Positions 7,258 through 15,006 of a stretch of 24,579 nt of DNA are shown here, in pieces. The position numbers were made by a program, and so were the translations under genes. Origin of the DNA: JBFELO01 sp041552055 (GTDB lineage Bacteria > Acidobacteriota > Thermoanaerobaculia > Thermoanaerobaculales > Sulfomarinibacteraceae); the NCBI GenBank assembly GCA_041552055.1, contig JBFELO010000070.1:1-24579 (forward strand). The letters run 5' to 3'. The notes below the pieces were generated by a model. It was not told where the DNA came from, made no database searches, and worked only from the letters and a program-made list of their open reading frames with translations. How positions within the stretch are numbered: position 1 is the first letter of the stretch; every line of letters begins with the position of its first letter.

Positions 7258-9978
7258 ATGATCGGTCGAACACTGTCCCACTACACGATTACCAGCAAGC
7301 TCGGCGAGGGCGGCATGGGTGAGGTCTACGCCGCGGACGACGGCCAGCTCGGCCGTGCGGTGGCGATCAAGCTGCTGCCCGAGGAATTCGTCTCGGATCC
7401 CGAGCGCCTCGCCCGATTCGAGCGCGAGGCTCGTCTGCTCGCAGCCCTCGACCACCAAAACATCGCCGGGATCTACGGCCTGGATGAAGACGACGGCAAA
7501 CGCTTCCTGGTGATGCAGCTGGTGGACGGCGAGACCCTGGCAGAGTGGATCGCTCGGGGACCGGTGCCGCTCGGGGAAGCGCTCGGAATCGCGCGCGGCA
7601 TCGCCGAGGCGCTCGAGGCGGCCCACTCCAAGGGGATCATCCACCGCGACCTGAAGCCCGCGAACGTCAAGGTGGACGGCAAGGGCCAGGTCCGAGTGCT
7701 CGATTTCGGCTTGGCCAAGGCGCTCGAAGGGGAGCCCTGCGACGAGGAGTCCCATCCCGCGCTCACCCGGTCGCCGACCCTGACGGCGCAGATGACCGGG
7801 GCCGGCGCCCTGCTCGGCACCGCCGCCTACATGAGTCCCGAGCAAGCACGGGGCGAGGCGGCCGACCGGCGGGCGGACCTCTGGGCGCTGGGCGTCGTAC
7901 TGTGGGAGATGCTCACCGGCAGCCGGCTGTTTCCAGGCAAGACCGTGACCGACACTCTGGCCGGCGTGCTGCGCGACCAGCCGCAGTGGGAATCACTCCC
8001 GCCAGAGACCCCGACTTCGGTTCGGCGATTGCTCCGGCGGTGCCTCGAGCGGGAGCCGGAGGCCCGGCTTGCCGATGCGGCCACCGCCCGCCTCGAGCTC
8101 GACGATGCGCTGGCAGGTCGCGACCAGGATCCGGGGGCGTATCGCGAACCAACAATTGCGGCCCCTCGGTGGAAGGCCGCGCTCCCCTGGGCCGTGGCCG
8201 GGGCCGCCGTGGTCGCTCTGGCGGCCACGCTTGTCGCGGCGCGACCAACCGCCGACGAGCCGTCGTCGGCGGTCCGGCTCGAGGCCGCGATCTCGGAGAC
8301 GCCCCTCTGGGTCAACCTCGGCTCGAGCGTCGTTCTGTCCCCTGACGGCTCCCGGCTCGCCTTCGTGACGGACGACTCCGCGGGTGTGCAGTCGCTCTCG
8401 ATGCGCTCTCTGGATCAACTCACCCCAATGACCATTGCCAGCGGACCCACCGGCAGGACACCCTACCATCCGTTCTTCTCTCCCGACGGCACGTGGATCG
8501 GGTTCGTGACGCCCACCGAACTCAAAAAGGTCCCCCTCACGGGTGGAACCCCGATTGCGCTGTGCAGCGTCGATCGCAGCCGTGGCGCCACCTGGGCGGC
8601 CGACGACACCATCGTATTCTCTCCCTCCGGATCGAGCGGCCTGATGACGGTGCCCGCCAGCGGCGGCGATCCGCAGCCGCTCACGACCCTCGACGAGGAC
8701 CGGGGGGAGTTCAGCCACCGCTGGCCACACGCGGTCCCCGGCGGCCGTGCGGTCGTGTTCACGGTGGGCACGAGAGGCATCAACTCGGCCGACGAGGCGA
8801 CGATCGCCCTGGTCTCGCTCGAGACCGGCGAGCGCAGGGATCTGTACACCGGCGGATACTACGCCCAGGTCACTCCCAACGGGTACCTCGTCTTCATTCG
8901 AGACGCGACGCTGTTCGCCATTCCGTTCGACATCGACCGACTCGAGGTGGTCGGCTCGCCGGCTCCGGTCGTGCAGGGCATCACCACCGAGCCGGGTCCG
9001 GGCGGCGCGCAGTACGGTTTCGCCAACAACGGCACGCTGGTCTACGTCAGCGGCGAGGTGGAAGTGCCCCAGTACCCCGTCGTTTGGGTCGATCGAGAGG
9101 GGGGCGTGTCGAAACTGTGGGACGCCGATTCGAGCTACGCTTCGCCATCCGTATCGCCGGACGGTCGACGCCTGGCGCTGTCGATCATGAGAGACAACAA
9201 CTGGGATGTCTGGGTGTTCGACCTGGACCGGGAGGTTTCCACGCGACTGACATTCCACGAGGGCTACGACGCCGACCAGTTCTGGTCGCCCGACGGTACC
9301 TACATCTACTTCACGTCGGATCGCGATGGAGTCGCGAAGCCGTACCGGAAGCGCGCCGACGGATCAGGAGACGCCGACCTCTTGACCGACAGCGAGATAG
9401 AGTTTTACCCACTGTCGGCGTCGCCGGACGGAAAGGTATTGATCGGCGAGACCAACGACGACGGCATCGACATCACGGTGCTCGATCTCGACCAGCCCGG
9501 CGATCCGGAGCCGTTCGTCGCCACCCCGTTTTCGGACCGCGACCCGGCGTTCTCCCCGGACGGGCGCTGGGTCGCCTACTCGTCCGACGAATCCGGCGCT
9601 GCCGAGGTGTACGTCAGACCGTTCCCTGCGGCGGGCGGCCGCTGGCAGGTCTCCGACGGCGGTGGTCGTTTCCCGACCTGGTCTGCCGACGGGCGAGAGC
9701 TGTTCTACCGCACCGACGACGGCATCATGGTCGCGACCGTCGAGACGGTCGGCGACACCTTTCGCGTCGGCAAGGCGCGTTCCCTGTTCGAAGGGAACTT
9801 CCGCGGTGGCATGTTCGGCATCTCGGTGTTCGGCTACATCTTTCGGGATTTCGACGTCGCCCCGGACGGCGAGCACTTCGTGATGTTTCCCGGCGATGAA
9901 GACCGGGCGGCGAAAACCCACGTCACGGTCGTGCTCGACTGGCTCGACGAGCTCCAGCGCATGCTGCCATCGGGGTGA
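7258..9978 (+). CDS. Ser/Thr protein kinase fused to TolB/WD40-like beta-propeller
   Basis: 906-residue membrane-anchored Hanks-type kinase. The cytoplasmic kinase domain (about 9-275) is complete: glycine loop 'GEGGMGEVY', ATP lysine K38 in 'VAIKLL', catalytic D131 in 'HRDLKPANV', metal-binding D149 in 'LDFGLAKA', and 'MSPEQARG' in place of APE. A transmembrane helix at about 309-331 is followed by about 570 residues on the outer side made of propeller blades. These blades carry repeated PD40/TolB signatures such as 'FSPDGTWIGFVT', 'SPDGRRLALS', 'WSPDGTYIYFTSD' and 'FSPDGRWVAYSSD'. This architecture is common in Acidobacteriota and is thought to couple an external ligand or protein contact to intracellular phosphorylation. 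The substrate is unknown. The start is supported by GAGGAG upstream. The neighbouring secreted beta-helix protein might be functionally related, but there is only proximity to suggest it. Confidence 0.95.
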   Translation: MIGRTLSHYTITSKLGEGGMGEVYAADDGQLGRAVAIKLLPEEFVSDPERLARFEREARLLAALDHQNIAGIYGLDEDDGKRFLVMQLVDGETLAEWIARGPVPLGEALGIARGIAEALEAAHSKGIIHRDLKPANVKVDGKGQVRVLDFGLAKALEGEPCDEESHPALTRSPTLTAQMTGAGALLGTAAYMSPEQARGEAADRRADLWALGVVLWEMLTGSRLFPGKTVTDTLAGVLRDQPQWESLPPETPTSVRRLLRRCLEREPEARLADAATARLELDDALAGRDQDPGAYREPTIAAPRWKAALPWAVAGAAVVALAATLVAARPTADEPSSAVRLEAAISETPLWVNLGSSVVLSPDGSRLAFVTDDSAGVQSLSMRSLDQLTPMTIASGPTGRTPYHPFFSPDGTWIGFVTPTELKKVPLTGGTPIALCSVDRSRGATWAADDTIVFSPSGSSGLMTVPASGGDPQPLTTLDEDRGEFSHRWPHAVPGGRAVVFTVGTRGINSADEATIALVSLETGERRDLYTGGYYAQVTPNGYLVFIRDATLFAIPFDIDRLEVVGSPAPVVQGITTEPGPGGAQYGFANNGTLVYVSGEVEVPQYPVVWVDREGGVSKLWDADSSYASPSVSPDGRRLALSIMRDNNWDVWVFDLDREVSTRLTFHEGYDADQFWSPDGTYIYFTSDRDGVAKPYRKRADGSGDADLLTDSEIEFYPLSASPDGKVLIGETNDDGIDITVLDLDQPGDPEPFVATPFSDRDPAFSPDGRWVAYSSDESGAAEVYVRPFPAAGGRWQVSDGGGRFPTWSADGRELFYRTDDGIMVATVETVGDTFRVGKARSLFEGNFRGGMFGISVFGYIFRDFDVAPDGEHFVMFPGDEDRAAKTHVTVVLDWLDELQRMLPSG

Positions 9979-10080
9979 CCCCCGGCACTTTTTGGAGGGT
10001 GAGGGATTTGAGAGGCTTACCGTTGGCGACATTCAGGGGTACACTGTTGACGTCACGGATCTCTCGAGGGTGGTGACGAC

Positions 10081-10332
10081 GTGGGAACGACAACCGGTGC
10101 CGGCGGCGATCGAAAGCCGCTCGACGTGCTGTTGGCCGACATGGCGGACGCCTCGTTCGTCGTGCGCCACCGCCGGGTCCCGTCGGGTCGAGAGCGAGAC
10201 GGCCACGTCAGCCCCACAATCCTGGCAGTCTCCCCGCCGCGCTCGCGCTACGTCCGACGGTGGCGGCGCCACGCGCGGCACTGCCAGACCTGCGCCGACG
10301 TCTTTCGCTACCTTGGACTGTCCGTCGACTGA
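10081..10332 (+). CDS. small hypothetical protein with C-terminal H-x3-C-x2-C motif
   Basis: 83-residue candidate gene with a GTG start. Near the C-terminus it reads 'WRRHARHCQTCADVFRYLGL', which contains H-x3-C-x2-C, the zinc-binding spacing of zf-HC2/ZAS anti-sigma domains. Unlike typical ZAS proteins, the motif sits at the end and no following transmembrane or partner sigma gene is present. A GAGGG lies about ten bases before the GTG, which is a weak ribosome-binding site. A poor promoter match (TTACCG, 17 bp, TACACT at 10040-10045) lies upstream. An opposite-strand reading frame also spans the region, so coding status rests on the motif and its isolation between two good genes. It may regulate, bind metal, or be non-coding. 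Confidence 0.45.
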   Translation: MGTTTGAGGDRKPLDVLLADMADASFVVRHRRVPSGRERDGHVSPTILAVSPPRSRYVRRWRRHARHCQTCADVFRYLGLSVD

Positions 10333-10413
10333 TCGACGCGCTCTCCCACACGTCCGGGCTACACCGTGCATCTGAGCGGTCTCGTTGTCCGCAGTCGCCG
10401 TGAGCGGCACGGT

Positions 10414-10419
10414 TACAAT
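10414..10419 (+). promoter_or_regulatory. -10 box implying a leaderless transcript for the B3/4 gene
   Basis: TACAAT ends nine bases before ATG 10428, so a transcript started from it would begin at or within two bases of the start codon. No ribosome-binding site precedes the ATG. No good -35 exists at 16-18 bp spacing; the nearest TTGTCC (10385) is 23 bp away. Confidence 0.4.
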
Positions 10420-10427
10420 GCCGTGCG

Positions 10428-11078
10428 ATGACCGCGCCACCCTTTGCCGTCAGGATGGAACTGGACGGTTGGCGGCTATTCTGGGCCCGACTGGAGGCCG
10501 AGCAGCCTGACGAGGCCGCGCTCGCGGGGTTGCGCGATCGCGTCGCGACCGCGGCGCGCAGCCGTTTCGCCAGCACCGCCGAGATCGGCAGCCATCCGAC
10601 GGTGGCGGCCCTGCGCCGCCTGTTCCGTGCCGCCGGCTGCGACCCGACCCGATACCGGCCTGCATCCGAGGCCCTGCTGCGGCGTCTGGTCAAGGGCGAC
10701 CCGCTACCCCAAATCCACCCCCTCGTCGACCTCAACAACTGCCTGTCTGCAGAACTCGCCGTCCCCTGTTGCGTGATGAGCGAGGGCACCTTCGGACGTC
10801 GGATGACGTGGCGCCCCGGCCGCCCCGGCGAGAGTTATGAATCGCTGCGAGGCCCGTTCAACCTCGAAAACAAGCCGGTGCTGTTCGACGAGGACGGCCC
10901 GCTCGACACCCCGATTACCGGCAACGTCAGAGTCAAGGTGCGACAGGACTCCTCGGCGGCCTGGCTCGTGGCCTACACGCCGGCCGCCGAGCTCTCGCAT
11001 GACGACGGGCGGACGACCCTCGAAGAGCTCGCAGGAAAGAGCGGCATTGCGGCGTACGTGTTCGATCCGTCCGAGTGA
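10428..11078 (+). CDS. stand-alone B3/4 domain protein
   Basis: 216-residue cytoplasmic protein that matches the B3/B4 fold found as an editing/tRNA-binding domain in the phenylalanyl-tRNA synthetase beta subunit, and also as free-standing proteins. The central signature is 'SHPTVAALRRLFRAAGCDPTRYRPASEALLRR', here covering about residues 55-86 (key points: HPTV, R-x-AG-x-DP-x-RYRP-S-E-L-RR). It is followed by 'LPQIHPLVDLNN' near 93-104. Free-standing members have been proposed to edit mischarged tRNA or bind amino-acyl substrates, but this is not shown for the group. The ATG has no ribosome-binding site and a -10 box almost abuts it. The following rubrerythrin-like gene has its own ribosome-binding site 125 bp later. 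Confidence 0.8.
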   Translation: MTAPPFAVRMELDGWRLFWARLEAEQPDEAALAGLRDRVATAARSRFASTAEIGSHPTVAALRRLFRAAGCDPTRYRPASEALLRRLVKGDPLPQIHPLVDLNNCLSAELAVPCCVMSEGTFGRRMTWRPGRPGESYESLRGPFNLENKPVLFDEDGPLDTPITGNVRVKVRQDSSAAWLVAYTPAAELSHDDGRTTLEELAGKSGIAAYVFDPSE

Positions 11079-11150
11079 CGCCAGCACCACCCCTCCTGCA
11101 TCGGCCGCATGTCCAACCGTTGAAACACCGCATCGATCGTCCGCTCGAAC

Positions 11151-11156
11151 TTGACA
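11151..11156 (+). promoter_or_regulatory. possible -35 element upstream of the rubrerythrin-like gene
   Basis: A perfect TTGACA hexamer lies 47 bp before ATG 11203. The sequence 17-18 bp downstream (CCACGC/CACGCT) is a poor -10, so the promoter is only tentative. Confidence 0.25.
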
Positions 11157-11202
11157 AACGCCCCCATGGAGGGCCACGCTCGCGTCCACAGGGAGGAGAA
11201 CG

Positions 11203-11724
11203 ATGAGCCCCGACATCGATCTTGCTCGACTGTCGCTCCGCGACACCCTCGACCTCGCCATCTTCGTCGAGGAGGAGGCGAGGCAGAGGTACCTCGAGCT
11301 CGTCGAACAGATCGGCAGTCACCACACCCGGGAGGCGGCAGATTTCTTCACCGAGATGGCCGCCTCCGAGGTCACGCACGCCGAGCGGTTGCGGACGCGT
11401 CGGCGAGCCATCTTCGGCGACTCCGAGGTGAACGTGGACCGTTCGCTGGCGTTCGAGATCGAGGGCCCCGAGTACCACCAGGTTCGCGCCTTCATGACCG
11501 TGCACGAGGCGCTGGAGGTGGCCCTCGAGTCCGAGAGGAAGGCCTATCGATTCTACGATCGGGCCCTGCAACAGGTGGAAGACGCAGACGTCCGGCTGTT
11601 GTTCGAAGACCTGCGGGAGCAGGAGGTCCAGCACCAGCAGCAGATACTGGCGTTCAAGGACCGCCTCCCGGCCGAGGATGGCGCCGACCCCGACGACTAC
11701 GTCGACGAACCCCAACCCATGTAG
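11203..11724 (+). CDS. rubrerythrin/ferritin-like diiron protein
   Basis: 173-residue four-helix-bundle protein of the ferritin-like superfamily, close to rubrerythrin diiron domains. Two metal-binding half-motifs are visible: helix 1 'EEEARQRYLELVEQ' (E23-E25) with helix 2 E56-x2-H59 in 'SEVTHAE', and helix 3 'ALESERKAYRFYDRAL' with helix 4 E141-x2-H144 in 'QEVQHQQQI'. There is no C-terminal rubredoxin CxxC pair; the tail is acidic instead. Known relatives reduce peroxide or store/oxidise iron in the cytoplasm, so an oxidative-stress role is likely but inferred. The start has a strong GGGAGGAG ribosome-binding site. The gene ends convergently 51 bp from the end of the large propeller gene. 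Confidence 0.88.
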   Translation: MSPDIDLARLSLRDTLDLAIFVEEEARQRYLELVEQIGSHHTREAADFFTEMAASEVTHAERLRTRRRAIFGDSEVNVDRSLAFEIEGPEYHQVRAFMTVHEALEVALESERKAYRFYDRALQQVEDADVRLLFEDLREQEVQHQQQILAFKDRLPAEDGADPDDYVDEPQPM

Positions 11725-11758
11725 CCGTCCTCACCGAAGACGGCAGATCAGACTGCCA
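11724..11758. terminator. possible hairpins in the convergent gap
   Basis: Two small stems lie between the convergent genes: GCCGTC/GACGGC (11724-11729 with 11739-11744) and GGCAG/CTGCC just after it. Neither has a T-tract, so function as an intrinsic terminator is weakly supported. Confidence 0.25.
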
Positions 11759-11775
11759 CGCTCAAACGCAGCCCC

Positions 11776-14700
11776 CTACGGCGACAGCGATCCGTCGATC
11801 TCCAGGGTCACATCTTCATCGAGGCGAACGCCGTTCCCCAGAGCGATCGAGTCGCCGGCCTTGATGAGCCAGTTGGCGGTCGAGCTCGAGCTCGCGTTCG
11901 GTCCCACGTGGATCGTCTTGCACGCCGTGTCGGTGCGGGCGGTCACCACCTGGAGGTTGCGCAGGACCAGATCATCGGGGAAGCCGCAGCCGCCGTTCCA
12001 CTGCAGCGTCCAGGCGCCTCGCCCCATGGTCGCCGCCAGCAGAACGCCGTCGGTGGTGTCGTACTCGAGATCCCACACCGGCGCGTTCGGAAGGCCGATT
12101 CCCAGCTCACCCCAAGTGGGTGTGGAACCGGGTGGGAGGTTGAGTGCGAACACGCCGTCACGCCCCCCCACCAACACTCGGTCCGGGCTGCCCGGAATGA
12201 AGGCCGCCGACTGGAGACCCGTGTCGGTGAGGTTGCCGGTGATGTCGGTCCAGCTGGTCCCCGCGTCGGTCGTGACGTAGACCTTGGTGGGGTCGACCAC
12301 GAACGCTGTCTGCCAGTCGCTGGGATCGAGCACGATGTCGCTGACGTTCGCCGCTCCCGGATATGCCGCCAGGTTCGCGAGCGCCCCTCCCGACGTGGTC
12401 CGCAGCCAGACGTCGATGCCCGCGCCGACGTACAGCACGTCCTTGTTGACGACCGCGCCCGACGTGCCGCCGTATGCGATCGCGTTCTGCAGGCTGGTGA
12501 AGATCCCGCCCGTACCGCAGCCGCTGTCGAACAAGCCGCCGATCTGGGTGATGTTTGCACCCTTGTCGAACGACTCGTACACCGCGTTGCAGCCGCCGAT
12601 CACCAGCCACGTCGGGTCAAGGGCGTTGAGCTCCACGGGCGTGACGAAGTTCCTGAAGAGCTGCTGACCCGACAGCACGTTCAGGGCAGGAAATGCCTGA
12701 CTCTGGAGAACGTTCGAGGCATCGAACACCCGGCGCCGGAACCTGTTCAGGAACTGGGAGCTCGAGTAGCGGATGGAGTTCCCAACCATGGAGGTCTCAT
12801 CCACCTGCACGTCGCCGCCGTCGCCCGAGCCAACCGTGTCCCAGACGAGGCTCCCCGCGAACGACTGCTCGGTCGTGGCGGTGTCCTGGTTGCCGCTGAT
12901 GATGACGTCCGAAACGGCGTCGTAGGCCGCGTCGTGCTGCTCGGTGACCTGGATGTTGCCGTTGATCGAGAACCAGTCGCCGGTGTTGGTGGTCGGCACG
13001 GTGCGGCGGTAGATCCCGCCGTCATCTCCCTCGATGAGCTCCTCGTTGGCGTCGAACTTCATCTCGCGGGAGTCGGCGTGGGGAGCGCTGGAGCTTGCCG
13101 TACCGCCGCCCGGGATCGCACCGACCGCGTTGGAGTGCGTCAGATGCTCCCACTGCGGCGACGGGACCTTGCCGCTCGGCGGGACGGTGGGGTCGCCGCG
13201 GAACAGACGCCCGGTGTAGTCCATCGCCCCGATGAAGTTGGGGAAGAACCCCGCGTTGTCGGTGTCCTGGCGGTCGCCGCCGATGTACACCTGGTTGGTG
13301 AAGAACGGGTGGGTTCGGATCGACGCGTGGATGCTGCCCTGCCCCCCGGGCTTGACCCTGGGATTGAGGCCGGCGACCTTGACCCAGACGCCGTCCGCGC
13401 TCCACGGGGGCACCGCGGAGCTGCCGTTCAGTGAAAACGTCGTGGAATTGACATACGTGATGGTCCACACACCGTTCGCAGATGCCGGCGTGGTCACCCC
13501 GGAGATCTCCACCTCCATGTTGGTGCTGAGACCATGTGGTGCGCCGGTCCCGATGACGATCGGTGTCGCCGCGGTGAGTGACGCGATGGCGAGCGGTGCC
13601 ACCTCGGGCGTTCGCGGCAGCTCCATCTGCTGCCAGGTGCCGGCGCCGTCGCCCGAGTAGAAGATGGCGACCGGCTGGCCGTTCTGGATGATATTCACGA
13701 ACACGTCATTGCCGGCGGCGGCGATCTCGATGTTGTTCGTGATTGCATCGATTATAAAGGTATCCATGACCGGATCGCTGACCTTGATCCAGGTCGCGCC
13801 GGTGTCGGACGACTTGTAGATGCCGTTGGGCAAGGCGCTGCAAAACGACCCGTATGTGATGCCGGTGTAGAGCACTCCGGGATTGGCCAGATCGCTCGCG
13901 AGATCGTGGGCCACCGCGGGCGGCACCCCCGACGCGACGCCGACGAGACCGAAGGTCACCCCACCGTCGACGCTGCGCCAGATCCCGACATTACCCCCCG
14001 AGCCGCAGGTGAAGGTGTCGGCAATGTTGACAGAGGCGACGATGGTCAGACCGCGGGGCGCGACGCCGGAGATGTTGCGGCCGGCCATCGTCGCGTCCAG
14101 TGGGGTCCACAGGGTGCCACCGTCGGTCGTCCGCAGCAGTCCGGAGCGGACTCCGCCGCGCTGCGCGAAGGCACTGTAACGGCCGATCCCAGCCACCAGA
14201 GTCAGGTGCGTCGCGTCCAGCGGGTCGAACTCGAGAGCGCCGATCGACAGCGAGGTGTCGAAATCGGTGAGCGGCGTCCAGAACGGTGCGCTGGCGGTGG
14301 CGTTGTTGGTCATCCACACCCCACCGTTGGCGCCTCCCGCGTACAGGATGTCCGGGTTCATCGGGTGGGGTGCCACGGTGTGGATCGCTCCCGAGACCTC
14401 GTCCGGCCCGGGGAGGATGTTCTCGACCTGGGCGTTGATCGTTGGACCGGGTCCTTGGGCCAGCCATATCCCGCCGCCGATGGGCGGCGGTGCCTTGGGG
14501 ACCGCTGGAAGCAGCAGGATTTTGGCCCGCTCCCGCTCCGACTCCCGCAGGATTGGCTCCACCGCCGGGAAGTCGGCCTGCGGCGCGTCCTCGTCCGGAA
14601 TCGGTTCCTGCACCGCCGTGTCGCGGGGGTCGCCACGCTCCTGCGGACGATCGCCAGACTCGGCCCGCCAGGGCGTTCCCAGCAGCAGAAGAACCGCCAA

Positions 14701-14829
14701 TACCATAACCAGCCACTTCACCTGGCGGCCGCCCGCACGGCGTCGGGTGCGGCTCGACGGACACACGCGCACAGGCTCGGGGCCGCAGCTTTCGGCAACC
14801 CGAGATCGACGAGAGGTGATCCAAGCCAT
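11776..14829 (-). CDS. large secreted Asp-box (BNR/sortilin-like) beta-propeller protein
   Basis: 1017-residue predicted exported protein with many Asp-box repeats of the S-x-D-x-G-x-T-W type: 'RTTDGGTLWTPL', 'RSVDGGVTFG', 'KSSDTGATWIKV', 'TTDAGTSWTDIT'. These are the blades of sialidase/VPS10-like propellers. Many such proteins lack the sialidase catalytic residues, and I see no catalytic set here, so a binding or structural role is as likely as hydrolysis. The chosen ATG follows GGAGGT with ideal spacing. It gives an unusual Arg-rich 36-residue N-region before the hydrophobic signal core (about 38-51). A GTG at 14721 would give a more ordinary signal peptide but lacks a ribosome-binding site. 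About residues 414-485 hold an inserted module 'TPIVIGTGAPHGLS...FSLNGSSA' unlike the blades. The C-terminus ends in a short beta segment with no sorting signal I recognise. Confidence 0.85.
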   Translation of the reverse strand: MAWITSRRSRVAESCGPEPVRVCPSSRTRRRAGGRQVKWLVMVLAVLLLLGTPWRAESGDRPQERGDPRDTAVQEPIPDEDAPQADFPAVEPILRESERERAKILLLPAVPKAPPPIGGGIWLAQGPGPTINAQVENILPGPDEVSGAIHTVAPHPMNPDILYAGGANGGVWMTNNATASAPFWTPLTDFDTSLSIGALEFDPLDATHLTLVAGIGRYSAFAQRGGVRSGLLRTTDGGTLWTPLDATMAGRNISGVAPRGLTIVASVNIADTFTCGSGGNVGIWRSVDGGVTFGLVGVASGVPPAVAHDLASDLANPGVLYTGITYGSFCSALPNGIYKSSDTGATWIKVSDPVMDTFIIDAITNNIEIAAAGNDVFVNIIQNGQPVAIFYSGDGAGTWQQMELPRTPEVAPLAIASLTAATPIVIGTGAPHGLSTNMEVEISGVTTPASANGVWTITYVNSTTFSLNGSSAVPPWSADGVWVKVAGLNPRVKPGGQGSIHASIRTHPFFTNQVYIGGDRQDTDNAGFFPNFIGAMDYTGRLFRGDPTVPPSGKVPSPQWEHLTHSNAVGAIPGGGTASSSAPHADSREMKFDANEELIEGDDGGIYRRTVPTTNTGDWFSINGNIQVTEQHDAAYDAVSDVIISGNQDTATTEQSFAGSLVWDTVGSGDGGDVQVDETSMVGNSIRYSSSQFLNRFRRRVFDASNVLQSQAFPALNVLSGQQLFRNFVTPVELNALDPTWLVIGGCNAVYESFDKGANITQIGGLFDSGCGTGGIFTSLQNAIAYGGTSGAVVNKDVLYVGAGIDVWLRTTSGGALANLAAYPGAANVSDIVLDPSDWQTAFVVDPTKVYVTTDAGTSWTDITGNLTDTGLQSAAFIPGSPDRVLVGGRDGVFALNLPPGSTPTWGELGIGLPNAPVWDLEYDTTDGVLLAATMGRGAWTLQWNGGCGFPDDLVLRNLQVVTARTDTACKTIHVGPNASSSSTANWLIKAGDSIALGNGVRLDEDVTLEIDGSLSP

Positions 14830-15006
14830 GAGGACCTCCGAGGTCGGTGGGTCGGTTCCTTCGAAATGATGCCTTGCCCACAAGGTAAGTCCCATCCCCC
14901 GCAGAGTCAAAACCGCGAGGACACCGAGCGGTCGCCCTCTCCAGCACGATTCAGGTCAGTCGCGCGACCGTGGCTCCTGGCGACAGACCGGACAGCTGGT
15001 CGATCG

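Noticed and set aside
5158..7845. 895-codon open frame on the minus strand opposite the beta-helix and kinase genes
   Set aside because: It spans two unrelated well-supported genes and their promoter, has low-complexity Arg/Gly/Asp-rich translation with no domain, and is expected from high third-position GC. The same applies to the 773-codon frame opposite the DUF5916 gene (17275-19596) and the frames at 13906-15213 and 11908-13434.
9964..9993. Terminator after the kinase gene (GGGG-TGA-CCCC followed by CTTTTT)
   Set aside because: The stem is only four base pairs, overlaps the stop codon, and is separated from the T-tract by several bases.
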